From positions 62,001 to 126,000 of the forward strand of contig CAVXOW010000007.1 of assembly GCA_963763485.1 (NCBI GenBank): a DNA stretch of 64,000 bases, written 5' to 3'. The notes beneath the pieces were generated by a model. The model was not told where the DNA came from and searched no databases. It saw nothing but the letters and a program-made list of their open reading frames with translations. This document shows, in pieces, positions 23,205-32,174 of this stretch. Position 1 is the stretch's first letter, and each line of letters begins with the position of its first letter. Source of the DNA: CAWCKS01 sp963763485 (GTDB taxonomy: Bacteria > Pseudomonadota > Alphaproteobacteria > Rhizobiales > Xanthobacteraceae). Both the position numbers and the translations under genes were made by a program.

Positions 23205-24232
23205 CTACGCCGCCTTCTTCTCGAGGTCCTGTTTCCACTGGCCGATCGAGGCGAGGCCGTTCATCTGCGCGCGGTGGGTGAAGGCGCGCTGTGCGGCGGC
23301 GACGTTGTCGGCCTTGCCCGACCAAGCCTTCTGCGGCGCTGCCTGCAGCGCGCGGCCGTAGGAGAAGGTCAGATTCCACGGCAGGCCGCCGATCTTGTTC
23401 ATCGCATCGAGATGCGCGGTCGCCTCTTCATCGGACTGGCCGCCCGAGAGGAACGCGATGCCCGGTACGGCGCCTGGCACGCACGCCTTGAGCAGCTTCA
23501 CGGTCTTCTCGGCGACCTCGGCAACACCGGCCTGCTTTCCGCACTTCTTGCCCGAGATCGCCATGTTCGGCTTGAGCACCATGCCCTCGAGTTCGACGTT
23601 CTGGTAGTATAGTTCCTGGAACGTCTGCTTCAGCACCCACTCGGTGACGTCGTAGCAGCGATCGATGTCGTGATCGCCGTCCATCAGCACCTCGGGCTCG
23701 ACGATCGGCACGATCTGCGCCTGCTGGCACAGCGCGGCATAACGCGCGAGCGCGTGCGCATTGGTGTGGATCGCCGTGTAGCTTGGGATCTTCGGCCCGA
23801 TATCGATCACCGCACGCCATTTCGCAAAGCGCGCGCCGCGCTCGTAATATTTCTTCAAGCCGGTCGGCGAGCTTGTCGAGCCCGACCGTGATCAGTTCAC
23901 CGGGACAGCCGGGCAGCGTCTTGCGTGCCTTCGTCGACCTTGATGCCGGGGATCGAGCCGGCCTGCTCGATCAGCTTGACCAGCGGCGTGCCGTCCTTGG
24001 CGTTCTGCCAGATCGTCTCGTCATAGAGGATGACGCCGGAAATGTTCTTCTTCATCGCGTCGGTCGAGCGGAACAACAGCTCGCGATAAGCGCGCCGATT
24101 GTCTTCCGTCGATTCCACCCCGATCGCATCGAACCGCTTCTTGATCGTGCCCGAGGACTCGTCCGCGGCAAGGATGCCCTTGCCCGGTGCGACCATGGCT
24201 TTAGCGATTTTGTTGAGCTCGGCGAGATTCAT
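23205..24232 (-). CDS. fbaB: Class I fructose-bisphosphate aldolase, two frame shifts
   Basis: This class I aldolase splits or forms fructose-1,6-bisphosphate by a Schiff base. The N-terminal part (24232 to about 23926) reads MNLAELNKIAKAMVAPGKGI, ADESSGTIKKRF and VILYDETIWQ. The C-terminal part (23858 to 23205) reads KYYERGARFAKWRAVIDIG, VEPEVLMDGDH, EGMVLKPNMAISG (Schiff-base Lys) and FLSGGQSDEEATAHL. The link GTKTLPGCPGELITVGLDKL is recovered if one extra base is removed near 23924 and another near 23858. The joined length, about 340 residues, is normal. Sequence error is the likely cause because the gene is central. GGGAG precedes the ATG. It ends the tkt-gap-pgk-fba block. Confidence 0.9.
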
Positions 24233-24312
24233 TTGTGGCGTCTCCCTGCAATCATGATCCGGCCGTTCCGCTTAACCGTTGGTCCGGCAAATTCGTTGCC
24301 TTTTATAACGCC

Positions 24313-24365
24313 GCCTTCCCAGCTGGGAAGGCCGCCGCACCAGCGATTCCCGGCAAATTTGCCGG
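24313..24365. repeat. Two perfect palindromes between pgk and fba
   Basis: A 20-bp perfect palindrome GCCTTCCCAGCTGGGAAGGC at 24313-24332 and a 16-bp one CCGGCAAATTTGCCGG at 24350-24365 lie 14 bases after the pgk stop. Neither has a T-tract. They may be attenuating or mRNA-stabilising structures or regulator sites for fba. Confidence 0.6.
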
Positions 24366-24378
24366 CAGTAAACGGCAA

Positions 24379-25573
24379 TTACTTCTTCAGCACCTCGACG
24401 CCCGGCAACGGCTTGCCTTCCATCCATTCGAGGAACGCGCCGCCGGCGGTCGAAACGTAGGTGAATTTCTGAGCCACGCCGGCCTGGTTCAGCGCCGCGA
24501 CGGTGTCGCCGCCACCGGCGACCGAGACCAGCTTGCCGGCTTTGGTGCGTTCGGCGGCGTATTTGGCGGCCGCAACGGTTCCCTTGTCGAACGGATTCAG
24601 CTCGAACGCGCCGACCGGGCCGTTCCACACCAGCGTCGCGGCATCGTCCATCGCCGCCTTGACGCGCTCGATCGATTGCGGGCCGATGTCGAGGATCATG
24701 CCGTCGGCGGGAATCGCGTCGAGCCCGTAGGCATGCGACGGCGCATTGGCTTCGAAGTGATACGCAACGACCGCGTCGACCGGGAGGATGATCGCGCAAT
24801 TGGCCTTCTCGGCCTTGGCGACGATGCGCAACACGGTCGGCGCCATCTCCTTCTCGGCGAGCGACTTGCCGATCTTGACGCCCTCGCGCATGCAGGAAGG
24901 TGTTGGCCATGCCGCCGCCGATCACCAGCGCGTCCACCCTGGTGACCAGGTTTTCGAGCAGCTCCAGCTTGGTCGAAACTTTGGCACCGCCGACGATCGC
25001 AATCACCGGCTTCTTCGGATTGCCGAGCGCCTTGTCGAGCGCTTCGAGTTCGGCCTGCATGGTGCGACCGGCGTAAGCTGGCAGCTTGTGGCCGAGGCCT
25101 TCGGTCGAGGCGTGGGCGCGGTGCGCCGCCGAGAACGCGTCGTTGACCCAGATGTCGCCAAGCTTGGCTAGCTGATCGACGAAAGCCTTGTCGTTCTTTT
25201 CTTCCTGCGGATGGAAACGGGTGTTCTCGAGGCAGAGCACGTCGCCGTCCTTCATCGCGGCGACCGCCTTCTCGGCCACTTCGCCGACGCAGTCGTCGGC
25301 AAACGCGACCGGGCGCTTGATCACCTGTGAGACGACCGCAGCCACCGGCTTCAGCGACTCCTTCGGATCACGCCCTTTCGGCCGCCCGAAATGCGCAAGC
25401 AGGATGACTTTCGCACCTTTGCCGGCGAGTTCGTTGATGGTTGGTGCGACCCGCTCGATGCGGGTGAGGTCGGTAACCTTGCCATTTTCCATCGGCACGT
25501 TGAGGTCGACGCGCAACAGCACGCGTTTGCCCTTCACGTCGACGTCGTCGAGGGTACGGAATGTTTTTGGCAT
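24379..25573 (-). CDS. pgk: Phosphoglycerate kinase, one frame shift
   Basis: Pgk interconverts 1,3-bisphosphoglycerate and 3-phosphoglycerate with ATP. The N-terminal domain shows RVLLRVDLNVPMENG, LLAHFGRPKGRDP and GDVLCLENTRFHPQEEK. The C-terminal domain shows NPFDKGTVAAAKYAA, VAGGGDTVAALNQAG and YVSTAGGAFLEWMEG. Between them, ANTFLHAR should continue EGVKIGKSLAEKE, but a 2-base loss in a GC repeat (or a 1-base gain) near 24888 shifts the frame. Corrected length is about 398 residues. The ATG at 25573 is set by homology; its RBS is weak. It is in the tkt-gap-pgk-fba gene block. Confidence 0.93.
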
Positions 25574-25599
25574 CGAAGATACTCGTCGAGGCGAGGTCA

Positions 25600-25736
25600 C
25601 GGGCACATCCTTCGAGACGCGCTTCGCGCTCCTCAGGATCGAGGTGAGAGTCAGACGGCACATCATCTCCTCATCCTGAGGAGCCCTGCGTAGCGCTCTT
25701 GCGCGAAGCAGGGCGTCTCGAAGGATGAGGCCGAGG
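25600..25736. repeat. GAAGGATGAGG-type palindromic repeat
   Basis: Inverted elements CCTTCGAGACGCGCTTCGCGC with CTCAGGATC, and CTCATCCTGAGGAGC with GCGTCTCGAAGGATGAGGCC, form nested palindromes between gap and pgk. Related copies are at 14515-14618 and 38383-38430. Confidence 0.65.
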
Positions 25737-25750
25737 CCTAAGCCTAAAGT

Positions 25751-26758
25751 TCAGAGCAGCTTGCCCATCGCCACGGCGGTGTCCGCCATGCGGTTGGAGA
25801 AGCCCCACTCGTTGTCGTACCAGGACAAGACGCGCACCAGCGTGCCGCCCTGCACCTTGGTCTGGTCCATCGCGAAGGTCGCGGAATGACCGTCGTGGTT
25901 GAAGTCGATCGAGACGTTGGGCTGCGTGGTGTAGCCGAGGATGCCCTTGAGTTGCTGCTCGGCGGCGCGCTTCATCGCCTCGTTGATTTCCTTCGGATCG
26001 GTCTTCCTCTTGGCGACGATCTTGAGGTCGACCACTGAGACGTTCGGCGTCGGCACGCGGATCGCGGTGCCGTCGAGCTTGCCGTTGAGCTCGGGCAGCA
26101 CGAGGCCGATCGCCTTGGCGGCTCCGGTCGAGGTCGGGATCATCGACAATGCCGCCGCGCGGCCGCGGTAGAGATCCTTGTGCATGGTGTCGAGCGTCGG
26201 TTGGTCGCCGGTATAGGCATGGATCGTGGTCATGAAGCCGGTCTCGATGCCGACCGTGTCGTTCAGCACCTTGGCGACCGGCGCCAGGCAGTTCGTCGTG
26301 CAGGAGCCGTTCGAGACCACCTTGTGGTCGCTGGTCAGCTTGTCGTGGTTGACGCCGAACACCACGGTCATGTCGACGCCGTCGGCCGGCGCCGAGATCA
26401 GCACTCGCTTGGCGCCGGCGGTCAGGTGCGCCGCGGCCTGGGTCTTCGAGGTAAAGATGCCCGTGCACTCGAGCGCGATGTCGACGCCAAGTTCCTTCCA
26501 CGGCAGCTTGGCCGGGTCACGCTCGGCGGTGATCTTGATGGTCCCGTTACCGAGGCTGATGCTGTCGCCCTTGACGGTCACTTCGCCGGGAAAGCGGCCG
26601 TGGACGCTGTCGAAGCGCAACAGATGCGCGTTGGTTTCGACCGGACCGAGGTCGTTCGCGGCGACCACTTCGATGTCCTTGCGTCCGCTTTCATAGATGG
26701 CGCGCAGGATGTTACGGCCGATGCGGCCGAAGCCGTTGATGCCGACCCGGATAGCCAT
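25751..26758 (-). CDS. gap: Glyceraldehyde-3-phosphate dehydrogenase, type I
   Basis: A 335-residue GAPDH. NGFGRIGRNILR opens the NAD-binding domain. The catalytic cysteine is in VVSNGSCTTNCLAPVAK (about C154). SWYDNEWGFSNRMADT closes the protein. The sequence is complete and of normal length. AAGGAG just before the ATG supports the start. It works with the flanking pgk and with tkt and fba in glycolysis, gluconeogenesis and, where present, the Calvin cycle. The cofactor is probably NAD. Repeat DNA separates it from pgk, so separate promoters are possible. Confidence 0.97.
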   Translation of the reverse strand: MAIRVGINGFGRIGRNILRAIYESGRKDIEVVAANDLGPVETNAHLLRFDSVHGRFPGEVTVKGDSISLGNGTIKITAERDPAKLPWKELGVDIALECTGIFTSKTQAAAHLTAGAKRVLISAPADGVDMTVVFGVNHDKLTSDHKVVSNGSCTTNCLAPVAKVLNDTVGIETGFMTTIHAYTGDQPTLDTMHKDLYRGRAAALSMIPTSTGAAKAIGLVLPELNGKLDGTAIRVPTPNVSVVDLKIVAKRKTDPKEINEAMKRAAEQQLKGILGYTTQPNVSIDFNHDGHSATFAMDQTKVQGGTLVRVLSWYDNEWGFSNRMADTAVAMGKLL

Positions 26759-26895
26759 AGCTGTTCTCCTTCAAAAGCTTGAACCCTTCCTGCGGCGGCG
26801 CGGGCCATCGCTGGAAGGCTGGTCTGCACGTCGCCCGGTTCATCCAGGCGAGCTCGGAAAATGTGCTGACGTGCTAACCTTTTTTGCAGTCCGGC

Positions 26896-28884
26896 TCAAC
26901 CGCCGGAACCGGCACCCAGCGCTGCATTAACCACGGCCTCGGGGGTAATTCCGAAGTGATGGTAAAGGTCCTTGGCCGGCGCGCTGGCGCCGAAGGATGA
27001 CATCCCGATGAATACGCCGTCGGAGCCGATCACCGCATCCCAGCCTTGGCGGACGGCGGCTTCCACGGCGATCTTGACCGGCGCATCGCCGATCAGCGCC
27101 TTGCGCTCACTGGCCGGCAATTCCAGCAGCAGGTCGAGGCACGGCACCGAGACCACGCGCGCCGCAACACCCTTGGCCGCGAGCTGCTTCTGCGCCTCGA
27201 CCGCGATCGAGACTTCCGAGCCCGTGGCGAAGATCGAAACTTTCGCAACACCATTGGCGGGTGAAATTTCATACGCACCCTTGGCGCAGCGATTGCCTGC
27301 ATCCCTGGTAAGGCGCAGCTGCGGCAGGTTCTGACGGGTCAGCGCCAGCACGCTCGGCCGGTCTTTCGCCCGCAGGGCAAGCTCCCAGCACTCCAGCGTC
27401 TCGACCGTGTCGCAAGGCCGGAACACGTTGACGTTCGGCATGGCGCGCAGCGCAGCGAGATGCTCAACTGGCTGGTGGGTCGGGCCGTCTTCGCCGAGCC
27501 CGATCGAGTCGTGGGTCAGTACGTGGATCACGCGCTCGCCCATCAGCGCCGCAAGCCGCAGCGCCGGGCGGAGATAATCCGAGAACACCAGGAACGTGCC
27601 GGAGTAGGGGATGACGCCGCCGTGCAGCGCCATGCCGTTCATCGCCGCGGCCATGCCATGCTCGCGGATGCCGTAGTGCACGAATCGCCCGGCGTAATTG
27701 TTGGCCGACATCGCGGCCATGCCTTTTGGCCGTGTGTTGTTGGAGCCGGTCAGGTCGGCCGAGCCGCCAACCATTTCCGGTACCGCCGGCGCCAGTCCCT
27801 CGAGCGCCAGCTCGGACGCCGCGCGCGTCGCAATGTCCTTTTTCTCCGCGGCAAGCTTGTCCTTCATGGCCGCGACCGCGTCGGCGAGCGCTTGCGCAGG
27901 CAGCTCGCCGCGGATGCGGCGCTCGAACTCTGCGCGCGTTGCCGCGTCCTTCGCCGCCAGCCGCTTGCCCCACGCCTCGCGCAAACCCTTGCCACGGCTG
28001 CCGGCGGCGCGCCACGCGCTCAAAATATCGGCAGGCACTTCGAACGGCGGAGCGTCCCAGCCGAGTTTTTTCCGCGCGCCGGCAATCTCGTCGGCGCCGA
28101 GCGGCGAGCCGTGCGATTTTTCGGAGCCCGCCTTTGTAGGTGCGCCATAGGCGATCGTGGTCTTGCAGGCGATCAGGCTCGGTCGATCGGATTTTTGGGC
28201 GCGCGTGATCGCAGCTGATATCGCCGCAGGATCGTGACCGTCGATCCGCTCTGCCGCCCAGCCGGTGGCCTCGAAACGTTTCACCTGGTCGACGCTGTCG
28301 GCAAGCGACAGCGGCCCGTCGATCGAGATGCCGTTGTCGTCGAACAGCACGATCAGCCGGTTGAGCTTGAGATGGCCGGCAAGCGCGATCGCCTCCTGCG
28401 AGACGCCTTCCATCAGGTCGCCGTCGGAGGCCAGCACGAAGGTGTGGTGGTCGACGAGATCACCGCCGAAGGTTGCAGCGACGTGGCGCTCGGCCATCGC
28501 CATGCCGACCGCGGTGGCGATGCCCTGCCCGAGCGGGCCGGTCGTGGTCTCGACACCAGGGGTGTGAAAATTCTCCGGATGCCCCGGCGTAATCGAGCCG
28601 AGCTGGCGGAAACGCTTGATCTCTTCGATCGTCATCGGCCCGGTGCCGGTGAGATAGAGCAGGGCGTAGAGCAGCATCGAACCATGCCCCGCCGAGAGCA
28701 CAAATCGGTCGCGATCCGGCCATTTGGGATCGGCAGCATCGAATTTCAGGAACTGGGTGAACAGCACGGTCGCGACATCAGCGGCGCCCATCGGCAGACC
28801 GGGGTGACCCGATTTGGCCTGCTCGACCGCGTCCATCGCCAGCGCGCGAATGGCGTTCGCCATTTTGGAATGTTCGATTGCCAT
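26896..28884 (-). CDS. tkt: Transketolase
   Basis: A thiamine-diphosphate enzyme that moves two-carbon ketol units in the pentose-phosphate and Calvin pathways. Motifs are KSGHPGLPMGAADVATVLF, PGHPENFHTPGVETTTGPLG, the TPP-binding LASDGDLMEGVSQEA, GEDGPTHQPVEHLAALR, and VIPYSGTFLVFSDYLRPALR in the pyrimidine domain. With the start at 28884 (MAIEHSKMANAI) the length is 662 residues, near that of E. coli TktA. An alternative ATG at 28938 has a closer GAGG site and would add 18 residues. It heads the tkt-gap-pgk-fba block and is divergent from DUF4164-zapA. Confidence 0.95.
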   Translation of the reverse strand: MAIEHSKMANAIRALAMDAVEQAKSGHPGLPMGAADVATVLFTQFLKFDAADPKWPDRDRFVLSAGHGSMLLYALLYLTGTGPMTIEEIKRFRQLGSITPGHPENFHTPGVETTTGPLGQGIATAVGMAMAERHVAATFGGDLVDHHTFVLASDGDLMEGVSQEAIALAGHLKLNRLIVLFDDNGISIDGPLSLADSVDQVKRFEATGWAAERIDGHDPAAISAAITRAQKSDRPSLIACKTTIAYGAPTKAGSEKSHGSPLGADEIAGARKKLGWDAPPFEVPADILSAWRAAGSRGKGLREAWGKRLAAKDAATRAEFERRIRGELPAQALADAVAAMKDKLAAEKKDIATRAASELALEGLAPAVPEMVGGSADLTGSNNTRPKGMAAMSANNYAGRFVHYGIREHGMAAAMNGMALHGGVIPYSGTFLVFSDYLRPALRLAALMGERVIHVLTHDSIGLGEDGPTHQPVEHLAALRAMPNVNVFRPCDTVETLECWELALRAKDRPSVLALTRQNLPQLRLTRDAGNRCAKGAYEISPANGVAKVSIFATGSEVSIAVEAQKQLAAKGVAARVVSVPCLDLLLELPASERKALIGDAPVKIAVEAAVRQGWDAVIGSDGVFIGMSSFGASAPAKDLYHHFGITPEAVVNAALGAGSGG

Positions 28885-29159
28885 TGCGACGGCATCTCCG
28901 CTGTCGAGGGGTTTGCGAAGGGGGCTTGCAGGGGACATGACGGCCTCATCGGCGCTCGTGACGTCAGTTTGGCGGTGCTTAGCATCGGCATCCCTTGAGT
29001 TCAAGCGCACGCGCACAAGGGCTGCAACAAGGTGGTGCATAGGTTGTGCTCGGCCTTGCGGCGGCTCTTGCCCGAACCTCGAATCTGACGCGAGATATCG
29101 TGCTAAATACCTGCTGAGTTGGTCCTTTTGCGACTTCTGCCCGGGGACAAGGAACTTCG

Positions 29160-29486
29160 ATGGGCGCGCTGCCGAATCCTGTGCGTAAGGAGAGCAATCT
29201 GATCGAGACGGCAACCATGCGGTTGTCGGCGGCGCTCGACGCATTGGAATTGGCGATCGAGCAGCGGCGCGAGGCGGATCGCGAGGTCGAAGGCCACGCC
29301 GCCCGCGTCCATGCCTTTGGCGTCGATCGTTCGCGGCTTGCCGACGAGCTCGATCGCACCCAGGCACACGCTCAGGCGCTGGAGCAATCGAACCGCGAGA
29401 TTGCGGCGCGGCTCGATGCGGCGATCGGCACCATTCGCAGCGTGCTTGAGAGCGAACAGGGCGCAGAGGGTGGGTCAGGGGGATGA
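29160..29486 (+). CDS. DUF4164 family coiled-coil protein
   Basis: A 108-residue hydrophilic, helical protein of the DUF4164 type found before zapA in Rhizobiales. Residues 15-95 are heptad-like, with ALDALELAIEQRREADREVE and LADELDRTQAHAQALEQSN. The stop overlaps the zapA start (ATGA), so the two are translationally coupled. A role with ZapA in cell division is suggested only by this linkage. Confidence 0.85.
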   Translation: MGALPNPVRKESNLIETATMRLSAALDALELAIEQRREADREVEGHAARVHAFGVDRSRLADELDRTQAHAQALEQSNREIAARLDAAIGTIRSVLESEQGAEGGSGG

Positions 29487-29866
29487 ACTTCGTCAATGTC
29501 ACGATCGGCGGCCGGCAGTACCGGCTTGCCTGCGAGGCGGGTCAGGAACAGCGGCTGACCAAGCTCGCAACCAATCTCGAGGATCTGGTCGGCCAGTTGC
29601 GCGGAAAATTCGGCGAGGTCGGCGATCAGCGCCTCATCGTCATGGCGGCACTGACGCTTGCCGACGAACTCTACGACGCGAGGCAGAAGATCCATCGCCT
29701 CGAATCCGATGTCACCGAGATGATCGATGCGCGCGCCACGTACGTCGAGCGGTCGAAGGTGACGCAGGAGGCCGTTGCCGCCGCGCTCGATGCCGCCTCC
29801 GAGCGCATCGAGAAGATGACCCAGGTGCTGAACCGTCCAGTCGGCGGCGGCATCGCGCTGGGGTGA
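29483..29866 (+). CDS. zapA: Cell division protein ZapA
   Basis: A 127-residue ZapA, which binds FtsZ and promotes Z-ring bundling. NVTIGGRQYRLACEAGQEQRL is the N-terminal globular motif (split after 20 residues), followed by MAALTLADELYDARQKI and a coiled coil that should dimerise. The ATGA overlap with DUF4164 indicates coupling. In many proteobacteria 6S RNA and the cyclo-ligase gene follow zapA; here they lie 2.1 and 4.4 kb further on. Confidence 0.9.
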   Translation: MNFVNVTIGGRQYRLACEAGQEQRLTKLATNLEDLVGQLRGKFGEVGDQRLIVMAALTLADELYDARQKIHRLESDVTEMIDARATYVERSKVTQEAVAAALDAASERIEKMTQVLNRPVGGGIALG

Positions 29867-29907
29867 GGCGCGGTGTCGAGGTCGAATTGCGACCTCTCTT
29901 CACCGCT

Positions 29908-29998
29908 CGTCCCCGCGGACGCGGGGACCCAGTTTTGCCAAGTAATTGAGGCTCGTCCCAACCGCTCCTGGATTCCCGCTTTCGCGGGAATGAGCGGA
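29908..29998. repeat. Third type of dispersed hairpin repeat
   Basis: GTCCCCGCGGACGCGGGGAC forms a strong hairpin near 29909-29928. A second, CCCGCTTTCGCGGG with flanking ATTC and GAAT, lies near 29972-29993. Both are of the kind seen between Bradyrhizobium genes. They lie between convergent zapA and the MFS gene. Confidence 0.6.
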
Positions 29999-30017
29999 GA
30001 TTAAGAGTCATCGCGCG

Positions 30018-31214
30018 TCAGCGACGCAGCGCAAACGCGGTTGCCACCAGGCCGATCGCCGTAAAGCCGGCGCCCGCGAAGAACGTGGCCGCAGGGCCGA
30101 TCATCTGCCACAACGCACCGGCGATCAGGCTCGCGAGCAATAGCGCAATGCCGCTGACGAAGTTGAAGACGCCGAACGCGGTGGCGCGCAGGTTTGCCGG
30201 TGCCTCGTCGGCGACCAGTGCTGACAGCAGGCCCTGGGTCAGGCCCATATGCAGGCCCCACAGCGCGACGCCTGCCATGACGACGAGAACGTTCGGTGCG
30301 AACGCGAGCACGATGTCGGCTGCGATCAGGACCGCGAAGCCGGCCGTCAGCATCAGCCTGCGGTCGACCCGGTCGGACAGCGCGCCGAGCGGATAGGCGG
30401 ACAATGAATACACCACGTTCATCACCACCAGCACCAGCGGCGCCAGCGCGAGCGCCAGGCCCTTGTCCTGTGCGCGCAGGATCAGGAACGCCTCGCTGAA
30501 GCGCGCCAGCGTCAGCATCGCGCCGATGCCGACCACGATCCAGAAGAAGCGGTCAATGCCTTTGAGGTCACCGAGCCTGAGCGGGGCCTCGGCGGTCGTT
30601 GCCGCGCGCGGCGGCTCGCGCACGCCGGCGATCAGAATCACGACCGATAACACGCCGGGAATCATGGCGAGCCAAAACACCAGCCGGAAATTGTCGTTGA
30701 GCGCGGCCATCAGGCCGATCGCTATCAGGGGCCCGGCGACTGCGCCAACGGTGTCGAGCGCCTGGCGCAAGCCATAGGCTGCGCCGCGCAAGCCTGCCGG
30801 GATCAGGTCACCGATCATCGCGTCGCGCGGCGCGTCGCGGATGCCCTTGCCGATGCGGTCGGAGAATCGTGCGGCAAGCACGAGCGACGACGTTGACGCG
30901 ACGGCAAATAGCGGTTTTGACAGCGCGGCGAGCGAGTAGCCGATGACGGTGAGCACCTTGCGTTGGCCGAGCTTGTCGCTGAGCCAGCCCGAGAACAGTT
31001 TTGAGATCGATGCGGTGGCTTCGCCGATGCCTTCGATGAAGCCCACCATCTCGGTGCTGGCGCCGAGCACGGTGGTGAGAAACACCGGCAGCAGGCCGTG
31101 GACCATCTCCGACGAAATATCCATGAACAGGCTGACAAAGCCGAGTGCCCAGATGCTGCCGGGCAATCGGGCGACCGATGATTTTGGCCCGTTCGGGGCG
31201 GATTGTACGCTCAT
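30018..31214 (-). CDS. MFS transporter
   Basis: A 398-residue 12-TM major-facilitator protein. The loop 2-3 motif is GWLSDKLGQRKVLTVIGY. RFSDRIGKGIRDAPRDAMIGD resembles the fosmidomycin-resistance and related drug-efflux branch (split in two runs). WGLHMGLTQGLLSALVADEAP and FNFVSGIALLLASLIAGALW appear in the last helices. The substrate is unknown. AAGGGACC supports the ATG at 31214. It is divergent from the nitroreductase gene. Confidence 0.9.
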   Translation of the reverse strand: MSVQSAPNGPKSSVARLPGSIWALGFVSLFMDISSEMVHGLLPVFLTTVLGASTEMVGFIEGIGEATASISKLFSGWLSDKLGQRKVLTVIGYSLAALSKPLFAVASTSSLVLAARFSDRIGKGIRDAPRDAMIGDLIPAGLRGAAYGLRQALDTVGAVAGPLIAIGLMAALNDNFRLVFWLAMIPGVLSVVILIAGVREPPRAATTAEAPLRLGDLKGIDRFFWIVVGIGAMLTLARFSEAFLILRAQDKGLALALAPLVLVVMNVVYSLSAYPLGALSDRVDRRLMLTAGFAVLIAADIVLAFAPNVLVVMAGVALWGLHMGLTQGLLSALVADEAPANLRATAFGVFNFVSGIALLLASLIAGALWQMIGPAATFFAGAGFTAIGLVATAFALRR

Positions 31215-31356
31215 GGTCCCTTGATCCTACGCCATGACCGGAAAAAACGAACCTTGGTCGGCGCTGGCGGCTGAGAAAAACATGCCTCAGAATTGATCCG
31301 ACGGATTATGCTGAGCCGAAGACGTCGAATGCCCTTTTGAACAGAGAGAAAAATTG

Positions 31357-31944
31357 ATGAGCGCGGAAGACGACAAGTGGGCGAAGCGGCTGTTCCTCGA
31401 GGCGCGGACGCACAACGGCTGGAAGGAGCAGAAGATCAGCGACGACACGCTGAAGCAGCTTTTCGCGCTGACCAGGATGGGGCCGACCTCGGCGAACTGC
31501 TCGCCCGCGCGATTCGTCTTCGTGCGCAGCAAGGAGGGCAAGGAGAAACTGCGGCCGGCGCTGTCGGAGGGTAATCTCGACAAGACCATCAAGGCGCCGG
31601 TCACCGTGATCGTTGGTTACGACGAGCGGTTCTACGATCAGCTACCAAAATTGTTTCCGCACACCGACGCCAGGGGCTGGTTCACCAGTAGCGCTGAGCT
31701 GGCGCATGAAACCGCCTTCCGCAACGGCACCCTGCAGGGTGCCTACCTCATCATGGCGGCGCGCATGCTCGGGATCGATACCGGGCCGATGTCCGGCTTC
31801 GACAAGAAGATTGTCGACGACGCTTTCTTCGCCGGAACGAATATCAAGTCGAATTTCCTGATCAATCTCGGCATCGGCGATCCCGCGGCATTGTTCCCGC
31901 GCTCGCCGCGCTTCGAGTTCGACGAGGCCTGCCGGCTGGCCTGA
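31357..31944 (+). CDS. Nitroreductase family protein, RutE-like malonic semialdehyde reductase
   Basis: A 195-residue flavin reductase of the nitroreductase fold. ALTRMGPTSANCSPARFVFV is the FMN-binding N-terminal motif and AYLIMAARMLGIDTGPMSGFD is the second family block. Length and motifs match the RutE/HadB branch, which reduces malonic semialdehyde to 3-hydroxypropionate in uracil breakdown. No other rut genes are nearby, so the substrate is open. The ATG at 31357 directly follows a TTG codon that could also be used; AGAGAGAA lies upstream. Confidence 0.85.
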   Translation: MSAEDDKWAKRLFLEARTHNGWKEQKISDDTLKQLFALTRMGPTSANCSPARFVFVRSKEGKEKLRPALSEGNLDKTIKAPVTVIVGYDERFYDQLPKLFPHTDARGWFTSSAELAHETAFRNGTLQGAYLIMAARMLGIDTGPMSGFDKKIVDDAFFAGTNIKSNFLINLGIGDPAALFPRSPRFEFDEACRLA

Positions 31945-31999
31945 CAGAGATAGTGTGCGAGCCGGGTAGCGCTCGCTCCCGATCGTCGCTACATTGGTT

Positions 32000-32165
32000 G
32001 GGCGAAGCTGCGGGGTGCGTCAGGAGACATTATCCCCGGGGCCTTATCGATCCTTCAGGGAGCTGTCCCTGGCCGGGCCCGTGGGCCCGGGCACACGGCG
32101 CCCACCTACTTTCGTAGGGAACCCGGGATCGAGCGCTCCAACGGCCACTGTGGCTTCGCACTTTC
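32000..32165 (+). ncRNA. ssrS: 6S RNA
   Basis: A GC-rich, non-coding segment with a long closing stem: GCGAAGC at 32002-32008 pairs with GCTTCGC at 32153-32159 and the pairing continues with wobbles. Inside are ATCGATCC opposite GGGATCGAG, and hairpins CAGGG-CCCTG, GGGCCC-GTG-GGGCCC-like and CCTAC-TTTC-GTAGG. The primary sequence (ATTATCCCCGGGGCCTTATC, GCGCCCACCTACTTTCGTAG) is what I remember for Bradyrhizobium and Rhodopseudomonas 6S RNA. About 160 nt is right for this class. 6S RNA binds sigma-70 RNA polymerase holoenzyme. A T-rich tail follows. Ends are approximate. Confidence 0.8.
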
Positions 32166-32174
32166 CTTTTTCCG

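Noticed and set aside
28885..29502. N-terminal extension of transketolase up to 29502
   Set aside because: The extension has no homology, covers the divergent promoter and would overlap DUF4164-zapA.
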